Positions 37,557 to 49,260 of a stretch of 64,000 nt of DNA are shown here, one piece after another; position 1 is the stretch's first letter; each line of letters begins with the position of its first letter. A model generated the notes under the pieces. It worked only from the letters and a program-made list of their open reading frames with translations, had not been told where the DNA came from and searched no databases. The position numbers and the translations under genes were made by a program. The stretch spans positions 53,256 to 117,255 of the forward strand of contig MU006118.1 of assembly GCA_010093705.1 (NCBI GenBank). Direction: 5' to 3'. The stretch comes from Patellaria atrata CBS 101060 (lineage: Eukaryota; Ascomycota; Dothideomycetes; Patellariales; Patellariaceae).

Positions 37557-38177
37557 ATGGCTACACCCATCACTCCTGGCTCACAGAGCCCTCCACCGTT
37601 TATATCTCCCTCAAATACCATCGCCGAACCGCTCCCATACGACGCTGCCTTCGAAAATGCCATCATGGAGGCTATTCTACAACCACCCGCGCAAAACGGG
37701 ATCATCCTCGTCCCTCACCCGATCGACTCACCCATTCCTCAAACCGTCTCCGTAACCTCCATCAATCCCTCCACGCTCCCGATTTTACCGGCCTCCACAT
37801 TACCCCTCCCCTTGCACGATCCGCGGCGCATCTACCGCTCCCCAATCCCTGGCGTGCGCCTCACGCACCCCGGCGGACGTCTCGAAGGCGGAGCGGGCTC
37901 CTCATACGCGGAAGCAGAAGCGTGGGCGAAAGACTTCGCACGACGGCATCGGTGTCGGACGCGGGAAGATGTAGCTAGAGCGGCGAGAGAGGAGATTAGG
38001 GTCCAGATGGCTGTGCTGAAGGAGCGGATGAAGGAAAGAAAGGAGAGAGCGGAGGAGAATGAGAGGGTTAGTAAGGAGGTAGAGCAGTTGGAGGCACAGA
38101 GGGAGGTTGAGGTGAAAATTGAAAGGAAGATGAGGGAGAAGGCGAATTTGAGGAGGAAGGATAGGGAGGGAAGTTAG
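37557..38177 (+). CDS. Uncharacterised protein with C-terminal coiled coil
   Basis: A 206-residue single-exon frame from an ATG at 37557. The first ~110 residues are Pro/Ser/Ile-rich and probably disordered. After a short conserved-looking piece (AWAKDFARRHRCRTREDVARA) the last ~75 residues are a highly charged helix (KERMKERKERAEENERVSKE and beyond), likely a coiled coil. I do not recognise the family. Sharing a short divergent promoter with SF3B5 suggests steady, general expression, which is inference only. Confidence 0.65.
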   Translation: MATPITPGSQSPPPFISPSNTIAEPLPYDAAFENAIMEAILQPPAQNGIILVPHPIDSPIPQTVSVTSINPSTLPILPASTLPLPLHDPRRIYRSPIPGVRLTHPGGRLEGGAGSSYAEAEAWAKDFARRHRCRTREDVARAAREEIRVQMAVLKERMKERKERAEENERVSKEVEQLEAQREVEVKIERKMREKANLRRKDREGS

Positions 38178-38737
38178 ATGGAGTGATGGAAAGAGTTTCG
38201 CATGTTGTTTTTATCTTAGGATACGCGTACTTGGTTAGCCTAAGCCGATGGGAGGCTGTCGGGTTAGGTAAGGTTACTGTGATGGGCTGCTGACCTACCT
38301 TAACATGCAAAAGGCTTAAGGTACCTAGCTATCTTGGTGTCTTCACATTGCTCTGCACTACCTTATCTATCTTACCTTCTGTCGGGGCGCATTATTCAAG
38401 TGGATTCCAATATACCTGGGCTTGGCCCACCTCCCGTCAAGATCCTCAAGCAGACGTTGAGGTAAATGATCGGGTAAGGTACCTTATTCGTCACAAATAG
38501 GCAAGAATCATTAAGAGCTATACCCTGGGTCCATTCCGGTGGAGGAACGTGCATTGTCCCCTTTTATTTCAGCAGACTTAAGATCATGCTAACGTTATTG
38601 TGGTACCTACCGTATGCATCTGGAGCTTACCTAAGGTTACGGGACGGTATCCTCTCATCCATTAGGTTTCTCTATCACGTAAGGTATCCTATCAAACTCG
38701 ACTACCGTAATCATTGGATTCATTCCTCTCTTTCGCC
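38178..38737. other. Intergenic, rich in AAGGTA/CTTACC words
   Basis: No gene supported. Short words such as AAGGTACCT and TTACCTAAGG recur, giving many small palindromes, but there is no clear repeat unit. Confidence 0.4.
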
Positions 38738-39289
38738 ATGGCAAACAATTCCCCTCCATGTTCGACAGGTGCCGAGATTCAAAACACTGAAAAGACGCCT
38801 TCGGATGAGCTTACGTCTACTGTAGCTTCTCTTTTTGAGCATTGTCGTCAAAATAACGAACACGCAATTGCACAAGAGTCTAAAATAGCAAACTTGAAGC
38901 AGGCCGGGAGATAGCAAAGCAGAACGAGGCCGAGCAAACAAGATTGTCGTTTCTAGAAACATTGAAAGAGATACTCTGAAAAGGCGCCTTGCAAATGCCG
39001 GTTTCAATCTCTAAATGATCATCTCTGCCTTCGGGTGACGAAGAGGACTCTGGAAGATGCTAGAGAATCTCTGAGAAAATTGCAGGATTTCTTCTCAGTA
39101 CTCGGCGCTAGACATGATTCTACCAAGTTCGAATTGTCAAATATGAAGAGTAGACTTCTACTAGCTCAAGAGAGACTCTGGAATGAGGTCTTAGAGGATA
39201 TTGGTGAATCAGTGAAGGAGAGTACGGGTTTTTCCAGCTTCGGGAAACGAAAGTTGTCTTCGGTATCGCACGTCGACGATGATGATTAG
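38738..39289 (+). pseudogene. Probable broken coiled-coil gene
   Basis: Three coding-like pieces lie in different frames. The first, from an ATG at 38738, reads through SDELTSTVASLFEHCRQNNE and KIANLKQAGR, then stops at about 38912. The second (IAKQNEAEQTRLSFLETLKE) continues the coiled-coil style one frame over. The third (SLNDHLCLRV then TKRTLEDARESLRKLQDFF and WNEVLEDIGESVKES) ends KLSSVSHVDDDD at 39289. No splice sites explain the frame changes. A decayed gene, or indel errors in the assembly, would both fit. The family is not recognised. Confidence 0.35.
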
Positions 39290-40363
39290 AGCATGACGAG
39301 GAACAACGTCGACTCAAGCTCAGAATTGATACCGAAGGATAATACACGTTACCCATGACCTGCTCCCATATTCTACGCGTCTTCTACCGATCAAGGACAA
39401 CCTAAGGACAACTTCTCATCGCAAAATATTACCTCTCGTTCGTGTGTCTTACCACCTTAGACTTTCGATCTGATCTCTTAAGGGTCATTACAGCGATTTC
39501 TTCAAACTGTGTTCTGATTTGTTTCTGTCTTCTAGCTGCTGAGTTTCGACTTATAAATCATGTCCGTCTTTAATCATATGTAAAACCCACTAAGAGCCGA
39601 AATTCTACATTATCTTCTCTTCGATCTTCTAGTTAGAAATTTTTAACGGAGCCAGAGGACGCACTCATAACTACAGCCAGTCTAAAACTCTTAACCTAGT
39701 TTTCCCAATAAGATCAAAGAGTTTTTCGTGCGTATCATCTACGAAGCTTCGATGTCTTTGCTATTTTAAGCACCGAACCTACGAGATTGTTTTTTTTTTC
39801 CCAATAGATGACAAATGATCAATTGTGCTCCCTTCCATTATGTCTATACTCTTCCCAGCTCCGTCTTACACTCACTCTCTGCAAAATCAGACATCGCCGA
39901 GGAATCTAACCAGCTATTGCGACATCCCATATACCTTACTTCCCCGGCTACTTGAACTGAATTTACCCCCCTAAAACTCTTTCTAACATTCAACCTCAAT
40001 TAGGGGAAATATCACAATGATCTAATAAAAAAATTCACGAGTGTCGTGTAATCCGTTCGTTTTGGTGCTATATACAGAGCACATCTCTCGTTCATATACT
40101 CTGACCACTGTGCTGAAACATCTAGAGTCTGGATACCTCTGCTGTATATCATGTCGAACGTACCCTTCTCCTGTAAGTAGCAACCGCTACAGCAGTCCTC
40201 AAGCACATAGCTTTAGCGGACCACCGTAACCCATGAGGGTAAAGCGCTCAATCCAACTCCCAAACGCTTTGCAGCAGATTCATGATCCGATAACACCCCT
40301 ATCTTAGAACCCTGGTACGATCCGAAGAAGATAACCCTCGCCGGCCTCCAACCGGTGAGGGGT
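39290..40363. other. Intergenic, nothing recognised
   Basis: About 1.1 kb with no supported frame. A T-rich run lies near 39788. Its right end is the 3' flank of the large minus-strand gene. Confidence 0.55.
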
Positions 40364-43223
40364 TCACTCAGTTCCAATATTGCTAGGCCTGAACTTCCGG
40401 TTAATACTTCCTACTCTACCCAACCCAGTCGAAACACGGGAACTATTCTCCCCATAACCCCCCAGGGAGGCAATCCTCTGTCTTCTCTCCTCACTTGCCG
40501 TATTTGCCGCCCCCTGATCCCTTTCATACGTGGACGGAGGATTGGACCGGTCCAGGTATCTGCGATTGCCATCCCGCCGCAAAGACGATCCGGGTATTCG
40601 ACTGCTCTCTAGTGGGCGTGCATTCCCGTTAGGTTGGCGCAGCGACGTGACCGGCGTCTCCGGTAGGGGATGCTGCGACGTATATTCCCTGCTAACACGC
40701 TGACTGCGGGCGCGTGCGATATCAGTCATAGCGCGAGACGGCGCTCGTAGCGTAGGATCTTCTTCATCATCCTCGTTGGCCAGGTGGCGGCTGCGGAGCA
40801 AACTAGTACCGGCGCGGTCAAGCTGGCGAGGTATCTGCGCCTGTGTTGGAGTCCGGGCCTCGTAGTTCAGGTTTGATTCACGGGGACTGTTGCTCGCGCT
40901 GCCGATACCGTAGAGACTTGCGCGTCGGCGCTCTTCTACGCGTTCCATTGCCCGACTAGGGCTATTTCGAGGGGCTAATTCAGGTTCGAGGCTTCCGACA
41001 CGGGCTTGTCTTGAATATGCCCGCTCGGGGGATTCACCGTTCAGACGGACTGCCGTTCGAGGAGAATCTTTGGCGAGTTGTCTGGGCTCGATGGAGGTTC
41101 GGATTGCTGGGCTACCGGGATCGGACTTGCCTTCGCAGAGCGCAATGCATAGATCAGTTAGGTTCCTACACATATTATCTGCCTTTCGTCGGATGTGCCG
41201 ATCAGGGACCGTCGCCCCATTGATTATTGACGCCACTGTATATGCTGTTCCCTGAGGGCCAGCACTGCCCGTCAAAGCTGCCAGCTCTAGCGCTTCCGAG
41301 GCTGCTGCCTCTAGTGATCGATATAAAGCGGGACTCAGGAGAGTCTTACATTTGGCGAGAGCTTGGTGGAGGAGGGGATGGATATTGGGAGCTCCAAGAC
41401 CTTGCGCTGGCGCTTCTGAAGGGGATATGCTTTGCTTGCGTTGCCGCCTGGGAGACGATGAAATCGTAGTTACGGTTGTGGTCGCAGTTCGTGGACGCTC
41501 CCCTGCATCATTAGCCATTGCAGCGGCTGAGCTAGGTGGCATTTTCCCCGTTACCTCCAACTTTCGTATTCGTGACTTTAGCTCATCAAGTTCGTCCCAG
41601 ACGGTGGAGGCTGCCGTGGCAGATTCAACAGACTCTGTACCGTCGGTCCTGGATTGAGTGCGTCCATGAATATTTCCTGGATCTGGGGGTGTATCCAAGT
41701 GAGACGTAGAGTCATTTCCATAGGAAGAGGAATAGTTCAAGTTTGAAGGACGGTAGTGTGTTCGCATGGAAGGGGTGTTTGGATCGGTCATTGATGGTCT
41801 TCGCCTGCCGTAAGACGGCAAATCAGGAGCTCTGGAACCAGAAAAGGAGGACTGAGGAGAGACTCCAATCTGTCTTGCTCGATAAACCTCTAAGGGATTG
41901 GATGAGGCCGGAGACAGGTCTCGTAAATTTATGGCACGCGTAGTCACGGACGGAGAAGGCAATTGAGAAGCCCTCCGGTAGTGAGACTGAACCCTGCTGT
42001 CCTGGGCATTTGTTGTTTGCTGGCCTGATGCTGAAGAATTTGGAATTCGGTCAGTAGCAGAAGGAGAAAATGAGTTTGCAGGCAACGACTGTCTTTGACT
42101 GTGGGTTGCGCGAGCAATTCGGGACTGTGAAAAGTGAACGTTAGCGTCGCGTTCAGAAAATTGTCTGAGCACGTTTCAGAGTGCACCACTTGCACAAACA
42201 ACACTTTCACAAGTTTTTAATATAAAGTCAATTTGATTCGCTTACCCGTCGACGTTCGATGCGCGTTCCCGCATCTTCACCACTGTCTCGCTGCGGGCTA
42301 TCCTGTGCCAGATTCAAGAAAAGATCTTCGTTTGTCTGACTCGCAGGTTCATTTGCGCTTGATCCGCCCTCGCCTTCACCTCCAGACCTGATACCGGTAT
42401 CCTCCCGATGTAAAAGGGTATGCACGTCTGGATCTTGTGTTCCGGAGTCATAGTCTGAATAGTTCCCCTTTCCACCTCCGTTTCGCTGCCTCCCGGCCAT
42501 TCCGCTGGCGGAGTGAGCGGACTTGTGCCTTGATATACCTGGAGTAGTGGGAACGGATGTGGTACTCGCTTCGCTGCCCCTTCTTGTGCGCACCAGGGTC
42601 GGGTTTATCGTGCTGCTGCTATTCCTTCGCGAATGCCCTTCTTTGGAACCGGGCGACACGACGCCGAACTGTGTCAATTGTTGCTGTGCACAAGCGAAAT
42701 CCGAAGGGCTCTGAATTTTCCGTACGACGTCCGAAGTATACGATCCTCTAGTGATCAAGGCAGGTGGCGGTCCATTTGTGGTTTCTATACCATGACTGCT
42801 GCGTGACGCCGGTGGGCGCTTGAAGGCTGGTGATCTTGCGTCTGTACCAGATGAAGCGGGTTGCGCGCTGAAGTAGGAGCCGGCAACAGATGGACTTAAG
42901 GTAGGGGACTTGAAAGAGCCGCTCAGACGCCTATGGTGGGTACCGCGCGGTGAGATAACTGGATTGTTTTGGCCGTTTGGCGACTCGGGAAGTTGGTTGG
43001 TGGTGCGTAAATGCGGTCGCGAGTTGTCTGTATTTGCGCCTCGATTCTGGACAGTCGAAGGCGATCTGTCGCTAGATGTACGGGTTAAGGGTGAAGGTAC
43101 GGATAAGACTTGCTTGCGGCTTTCGCAGTGTACAGAATTACGGCGCCTTTGGTGGGACGAAGCGGAAGGTGGCCTTGGTGTTGTTTTTGTTGGTGTTGCT
43201 GGTGTTCGCCCTGCTGGCGACAT
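40364..43223 (-). CDS. Large disordered fungal protein with conserved central helical domain
   Basis: Exons 42246-43223 and 40364-42124 give 912 residues, with a 121 nt intron (branch GCTAAC, acceptor TTCACAG). Most of the protein is Ser/Pro/Arg/Thr-rich and disordered. Near the middle is a conserved-looking domain: a short helix VWDELDELKSRIRKLE and KMPPSSAAAM, then after a linker HPLLHQALAKCKTLLSPALYR and RRKADNMCRNLTDLCIALCE. This layout matches fungal proteins often labelled LPXTG-domain proteins in genome annotations. That label is probably a false motif, since there is no signal peptide or wall anchor here. Function is unknown; many Ser-Pro sites suggest phosphorylation. The ATG at 43223 is the first true ATG in the frame. 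Confidence 0.82.
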
Positions 43224-43907
43224 CCTTGTCTCATGCAGCAAAGGCCGAGGAAGATGAACGAGAAGACAGTCCTGAAAACGGGAAATCTTGCATTACTCTG
43301 AGGAGAAGTTTAATAAAAGAGAAGTAGAGCAGTGAGCAATTGGCAATTGACACTTTCATCCTTTGGTAGACTGCCTCATGCCACGGCTATTTTGCTCGTA
43401 GATCTCATCCATACGGTACTATACTAGAACTAACTCTACTAACAAGCCCCCGGGGGAACTGCAAGTGCAAGCGCCATCACAATTCACAGAGAACACACAA
43501 TCACACACCCTTCACTCCTACTAGTTCCTGTAATAATTCTTTTTCCTCACTCACCGATAGATATAAACCTAGACCGATTTATGCAACATGCAATATGCAA
43601 CGTGCAACTGTAGGGGATAGCATGTTGTATAGTACAGTAGGTACAGCACAGGACCGGATTCATGGTAGGTGTAACGAGTAATGGAGGTCGGCTAATTAAG
43701 CTCAAAACATTACCCGTAAGATTCTGTTTTGTACCTTTCGTAATACTGTATAAAACACATTTAATGTTTTCAATTGAACTTCCACTACGATCATATCACT
43801 ACCTTACGCTTGTGTTAGTTCTATGTATTTTGGTTTACTGTGTAGTGCAAACGCAATTGAAGCTCTGACACTAAAAATCTGTGGAGACTGGAGAGATGTT
43901 TCACCCA

Positions 43908-44277
43908 CAGTCGAACCTGGACATAACGACAGCGTCTTTGCGCACTAAACGTATCGTTATTCCGAGGTGATCGTAGTAACTAATACGTACACGCACTATA
44001 TTTATACTAAGTAAAGATAAAAAGAGGTAAAGCTAGGTAAAATCAGGTAAAATTAGGTAAAATAAGGGGTAATTTAAGGGGCCTTAGATACTATATAAGC
44101 TATTTCCTATATAAAAATCTTACCTGGTCATACCGATTTTAGTAGGTAATACCTTACAATATCTTAAGAGTCTAGGTTATCGTTACTATTATATAATAAA
44201 CGGGGTTACTTACTTGAAAGTATCGCTATTCCGGGGTTATCGCTATATCTATAAATCGTTGTGTCCGGGTTCAACTG
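43908..44277. mobile_element. MITE-like element with CAGT terminal inverted repeats, 370 bp
   Basis: The left end (43908-43930, CAGTCGAACCTGGACATAACG...) and the reverse complement of the right end (44255-44277) match at 19 of 23 positions, and all four mismatches are C/T. Inside the ends a 23 bp direct repeat (43951-43973 and 44220-44242, core TATTCCG) matches at 20 of 23. The interior is AT-rich and non-coding. CAGT ends recall pogo/Tigger-type Tc1-mariner elements, so this would be a non-autonomous member. A TA target duplication is not visible (flanks are CA and CG), which weakens the exact family call. Confidence 0.7.
44025..44070. repeat. Tandem 10-mer AATNAGGTAA, 3-4 copies
   Basis: Copies at 44031, 44041 and 44051, with a decayed one at 44061, all within the AT-rich interior of the MITE-like element. 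Confidence 0.8.
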
Positions 44278-44618
44278 CGTATGCACAAAATCGACTGTTA
44301 AACGGGGGGAACTCATTTGTGTAGTTGTACCTAAAACCACAATTCTGAGCCCAGGCTTTACATTATCTGACCCTTTACGTTCTCTTTCCCTTTTGCCTCT
44401 TTGTGAATTGCGCAAACCTAAGTACAAAAGTATTCTTCAGTACAAAACACGTGCTTTTTTGCTCTAACCGTATCGGCACTAGTTCGGAAAGCGGAAGTAT
44501 CCACGCACGTGACTGATATTTCTCGGTTGCCGATTTCGATGACTTACCTTACCTAATACTCCAAAGGAATATCTCTACAAGCTCAAAGCTTTTCACCTTT
44601 CACCTATCATATTCCTAC

Positions 44619-46435
44619 ATGGCTACTATGGCCACTTCCTTATCGAGGCTTCTCCCTAAGCCCAAATACTCTGGAGAAGATGAGGAACTACCAGCTCATA
44701 CACGGTCCAAAGGTCCCCGTGTGGTTGGCGCAAGTGCTCTGGATGATACTCAACTTGTATTGAAGGTGAGCATCTCAACTCCATCATACTCTACGATGCT
44801 AATGTCTAGAAGCGAAGCGGTCCTCCTCCTTACGGTCAACGAGCAGCCGGGTGGAGGCCGCGGTCTGCAGAGGATTATGGCGATGGTGGCGCTTTTCCAG
44901 AAGTCCCTGTAGCCCAGTATCCCCTCGACATGGGTAGAAAAGCTACCTCGAGCTCTAATGCACTAGCCATTCAAGTTGATGGGGAAGGGAAGATAAAATA
45001 TGATGCGATAGCTAGGGCAGGTCACGGCGATAAGAGGATAGTGCAGGCTTCCTTTAAAGATTTGATACCGCTTAGGCAACGGGTAGATATCGGTGAAGTA
45101 TCACTCGAGAGACCGTCAGAAGAGGAGGTCCAAGCTACTAAGGAGCGGACTCAAAATGCTCTCGCCGCCCTGGTAAGCGGGGCTGTGGCTTCACAGAAGC
45201 CTAAGACCGTCAAGGGAACGAGTAGAAAGGAGCCTACATATGTTCGCTATACCCCCGCAAATCAGATGGGCGACAAGACGAAGAAGCAAGATCGCATAAT
45301 GAAAATTGTTGAGAGGCAACAAGACCCTATGGAACCACCAAAATTCAAGCACAAGAAGATACCGAGAGGTCCACCCAGTCCTCCTCCGCCGGTCCTACAC
45401 TCTCCTCCGAGGAAGCTCACTGCAGAAGACCAGGAAGCATGGAAGATACCACCTCCCGTTTCAAACTGGAAGAATCCAAAGGGTTATACTGTCCCTCTTG
45501 ATAAGCGCTTGGCTGCGGATGGACGAGGTCTCCAGGACGTTACTATCAATGACAAGTTCGCCCAATTTGCCGAAGCCCTGTTTACCGCGGATCGTCACGC
45601 AAGAGAAGAGGTCAAACAGCGAAATCTCATGCAACAGAAATTGGCAGAGAAGGAGAAGCTGCAAAAGGAAGAACATTTACGCGCGTTGGCGCAGAAAGCT
45701 CGGGAAGAGAGAGCTGCTGGCAGTCGCCGAAAATCTAGAGGTGGCAGAAGCGATTCTGAATACTCGTCTAGATCTGCCAGCGAGGATGAAGATGCAGCGC
45801 GTGAGCGTCAAAAGATGCGCAAAGAAAAGTTAGAAGAACATAAGAGGGAGATTCGTCAATCACGGATGGGGACGGAAAGAAAATTACAAATGTTGGCTAG
45901 AGAACAGAACCGGGATATATCCGAAAAGATCGCCCTTGGTCTTGCGAAACCAACTTCGTCATCCGAGGGAATGTATGATTCTCGGTTGTTTAATCAGACG
46001 AGTGGATTCGATACAGGATTCAATGAGGATCAACCGTACGATAAGCCGCTATTCGCGGCACAGGATGCTATCAGTAGCATTTACAGACCAAAAGTTAACC
46101 AGGATGAGGATGAAGATGCCGGTGATGCTATGGAAAGGATCACAAAGTCAAATCGCTTCGAAAAGCTCGGGAAGGCGAAGGAGGGATTTAGGGGCGCCGA
46201 CATTGCTGAGGTTGGTTCACGTATTGCTTCATCCCTTCCCCTACTTGGAAATACTAATGAATTCTAGGAGCGGGAAGGTCCTGTACAGTTCGAAAAAGAT
46301 ACAGATGATCCGTTCAATATCAGTCAGATGATTTCAGAAGCTACCGGTACTGGTAAGAAGAGGTATGGGCTAGAGGAACATGACGAGAAATCCCGGAAAC
46401 GAGCGCGAGTCGACGAAGACGATGATGATCGTTAG
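44619..46435 (+). CDS. PRP45: Pre-mRNA-processing protein 45 (SNW/SKIP)
   Basis: Exons 44619-44765, 44810-46210 and 46268-46435 give 571 residues. This spliceosome component of the Prp19-related complexes acts in the nucleus. The SNW domain is complete: SNWKNPKGYTVPLDKRLAADG and LQDVTINDKFAQFAEAL. Family marks upstream are PPYGQRAAGWRPRSAEDYGDGGAFPE (restored by removing the 44 nt first intron), QYPLDMG and YVRYTPANQ. A long charged helix (REEVKQRNLMQQKLAEKEKL) and RDISEKIALGLAKP follow. The last intron uses a weaker GTTGGT donor; after it comes EREGPVQFEKDTDDPF and a basic and acidic tail ending DDDDR. The family is usually 450-600 residues in fungi. Confidence 0.95.
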
Positions 46436-46986
46436 GGCTATGCCCCTAGAGTAATTGGTTGGTGAGACGCGGATCATGTATTGTACAGCATATTGTCCTG
46501 CATTAAGGATGGGCCTCATGCAGGCACGGCGGGGACTTGTATTTTGGGATACCAGCGTAGCGTTCAAATAGCTTGAAATACTTTTATTCTTTGATTTTCA
46601 ACTTCCACTTCTTGCGATATCCCAAGTAGCCTTCAGTAATGATCAAAAGCATCGAACCCAAGATTTTCTTACCGCTTTTCACACTAACCCTTTCCATGAC
46701 TTTGATACTAATGTTCCGAATCTCCGGCTCACGCGTCGGACAAGACGACGACAAAATACTTCGTCTTCTCTCTCAGTAAATCAGCAATGAGAGATTTCAT
46801 GACCAGATCTCCAAGAGTAATACACGTCGAGTGAATTTCGCGTACAGCGGAACCTTTCTTCCACGGAGCCCTCGATAATAGGCCTGATTTGTCCTGACAA
46901 TAGCGTGATAGTAAATAGCTAATGCCACCATCTTCAAGTCTCGATTAAAAATCTAACAAAGCATCAATTTCAGATTCGTATTCAAG
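46436..46986. other. Intergenic, nothing recognised
   Basis: 3' flank of PRP45 and promoter of the alpha/beta hydrolase gene. No frame or repeat supported. Confidence 0.55.
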
Positions 46987-48348
46987 ATGGCGGCAGTCGC
47001 CATACCAATGACGGCCGCCGAAATCGTGCAGCACCCAGAATACCCTCATGTCTGGTGGGAGTTGAAGCCAGAAAAGAAAGGGTTATGCCCAGTTGCAAAA
47101 GGAAGAGGTGGGCCCTTCAACATTGCGTATGAAGTCCATGGACAAGGACCCATTCATCTAGTAGTAGGTTCACCCCCTTCACCATCATTGTCTACCGTCT
47201 TTCCTCTTTATAGTAGACAGAAGAGACCCAAAAAGTTATGTCCAAAAGCTATGGACTGAAAAATCCAAATGAACGGAAGTAGAATTTTCTTTAAAACATA
47301 AAAAGCTGACCGTCTCTCTTTCTACTAGTGGGTCATGGGCCTCGGAACCTTCAAATCCTCATGGCAGCGTCAGACAAAGGATATCGGTCACATTCAGGGT
47401 GACAAGTATACCTGCCTGATATTCGACAACAGGGGGGTATGCGAGTCAGACAAACCTATGATGCGATACTCAACATCAGAGATGGCTAAGGACACTATCG
47501 AGCTCATTGACTTTATCGGGTGGAAAGGTAAGCGCGAGTTGCACGTCATAGGGGTCAGTATGGGTGGTATGATCACTCAGGAAATGGTATGGCCCCATTG
47601 CTTCCAGATCATAGGTTCATACATATTGACATTGTTGGTAGGGTCTTCTCATCCCGGAGAGGATAGGAAGTATGACACTACTATCTACGGGACCACGTTT
47701 GTTCAGGACAATAGTAAAATCTCCCAAATGACATTTCCCTGACCACAAGGTCAGAATACTAACTAGACAATATAGCCATACTTTGAGAACCTCCGTAACC
47801 GTATAAATCTCTTGTAAATTTTATGACACCTCCTTTTCTTATAAATCTTTCACTGAAGACACACCAGCATCCCTCGCGCCATAGACACCCAACTCGCCAA
47901 CATAAAACGGAACATGTGTTCGGACGCGTGGCTATCGAAACCTGATGACACAGAACATGTCAGAGAGCCTTTCCCCACAAACGGGGACCGCTACGCCGCT
48001 CACGAAATCTCCAAAAGGTCCAATCCCGCATACTTCACCCGCACCGGCTTTATCGCTCAAGCCATCGCCGCAGGCTGGCACTACAAATCCCCCTCCCAAA
48101 TTGCAGAACTGGCCGACAGGATCGGGAGGGAAAGGATCCAGGTGATCCATGGGACGGCAGATAGGATGGTTACGTTTCCGCACGGAAAGGTGTTGGCGGA
48201 AGAGATGGGGGGTGAGGAAAGAGGGGTGACGGTTAGGTTTGTGGAGGGGCAAGGTCATATCATTCCGCTTGAGATGAGGGCGGAGTTCAATAGCTGGATT
48301 ATAGGGCATGCCGAGAAAGGGGAACGGATGAATAGGGAGGAAAGGTAA
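46987..48348 (+). CDS. Alpha/beta-hydrolase fold protein
   Basis: Proposed exons 46987-47163, 47329-47637, 47776-47813 and 47868-48348 give 334 residues. The hydrolase features are all present: oxyanion region near GQGPIHLVWVMGLG (restored by splicing), DNRGVCESDKP, the nucleophile elbow GVSMGG, the acid HGTADRM and the His EGQGHIIPLE. Relatives are fungal hydrolases of unknown substrate. Exons 1, 2 and 4 are secure. The middle is not: after GGMITQEM the sequence (VWPHCFQIIGSYILTLL) is only loosely family-like, and I end exon 2 at a GTAGGG donor. The 38 nt exon 3 codes PYFENLRNRINL, a good family match, and the next acceptor gives FIPRAIDTQLANIK. Confidence 0.82.
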
Positions 48349-48594
48349 GGGTGAAGTCGAGATAGGTGCGCTCAACGAGAAAGGGTGTTCATGGTGAATA
48401 TTGAGATAAATTTAATCCTCCCAGCACAAATGCATTTCCCTCCGATCTGAGCCTCCCGGATTATATCATACAACCTCCCCTTTTTCGAGTGGTGATCTAA
48501 AACGCCATCCAATGCAGCAAAAGCCCGCCCTAAACGCCTCGCTCAACGCACTCTTCAAATATCTTACACCTTCAATGCTCTTCCCATTTCTTAT

Positions 48595-49046
48595 CTATCT
48601 CCCACCCGGACTTCCCTTCTCTAACAGCTCCTTCGCCTCGTTAATCTTCGTTGCCAAATACGGGGACCCGCCCCTGTCCGGATGATTCAATAACATGAGC
48701 TGCCGATGCCGTTTTCTAATCAATTCTTTCGTCGCGCCTCGTTCCCTATCATAACACCCCGTTAGTACATCTCCAAAAGGAAGACCAAGCTGATTTTCTG
48801 ATTGGGTAGACTCACGAGATCTCCAAAATGAGTGCTGCTTCCCTTCGATTGATCCTTGGCTCAAACCCGCCTTTGTAGAAAGAACGGCCGAGGGCGCCGG
48901 CAGTGCCGCGAGAGCGTCTGTATGCGACGAGGCCTGCGCGACCCTGAAGTTTGTCAGTGATAGAGTCCGGAGCCACGGGTTGGGGAGATGTGTACGAAGA
49001 ATGCGGCGGCGGCGACACCGATGCCTATCATTATGGGTGTAGCCAT
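48595..49046 (-). CDS. PAM18: Mitochondrial import motor J-protein PAM18/TIM14
   Basis: Exons 48996-49046, 48816-48943 and 48595-48745 give 109 residues. PAM18 stimulates mitochondrial Hsp70 at the TIM23 translocase. The N-terminus is one inner-membrane helix ([20 protein letters not shown]) assembled across the first intron. Next come the matrix signature [19 protein letters not shown], then the short J domain with the HPD motif in [23 protein letters not shown]. The [15 protein letters not shown] helix precedes HPD. Introns are 52 and 70 nt and both are needed: unspliced frames break the J domain. Length matches fungal TIM14 (about 105-170). Confidence 0.93.
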
Positions 49047-49260
49047 CCTAATCTAGTCCGAGATGATGGTTTAGGAAACTGTGCGGGGGTATGAGCGTTT
49101 TGATTTCGAATTGCGTGAAGTTGCCTCTCGGAAGTAGAGATGGAAATGATGTTCACAAACTCCGGAGATCAACCGAGCCTCCAACAAAATTTCTATCACC
49201 GCTTTCTCAATAAAGCTTCAGTTTCTTCGAAGCGTAACAGAGCGCCTCTCCACCTTCGAG

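Larger units (their letters stand above)
43224..44618. other. Intergenic region with a small inverted-repeat element
   Basis: Divergent spacer between the large disordered-protein gene (-) and PRP45 (+). The mobile element at 43908-44277 lies here; the rest shows no gene. Confidence 0.6.

Noticed and set aside
43908-43925. tRNA B-box-like sequence GGTTCGACTG on the minus strand
   Set aside because: It is part of the terminal inverted repeat; no A box or cloverleaf can be drawn around it.
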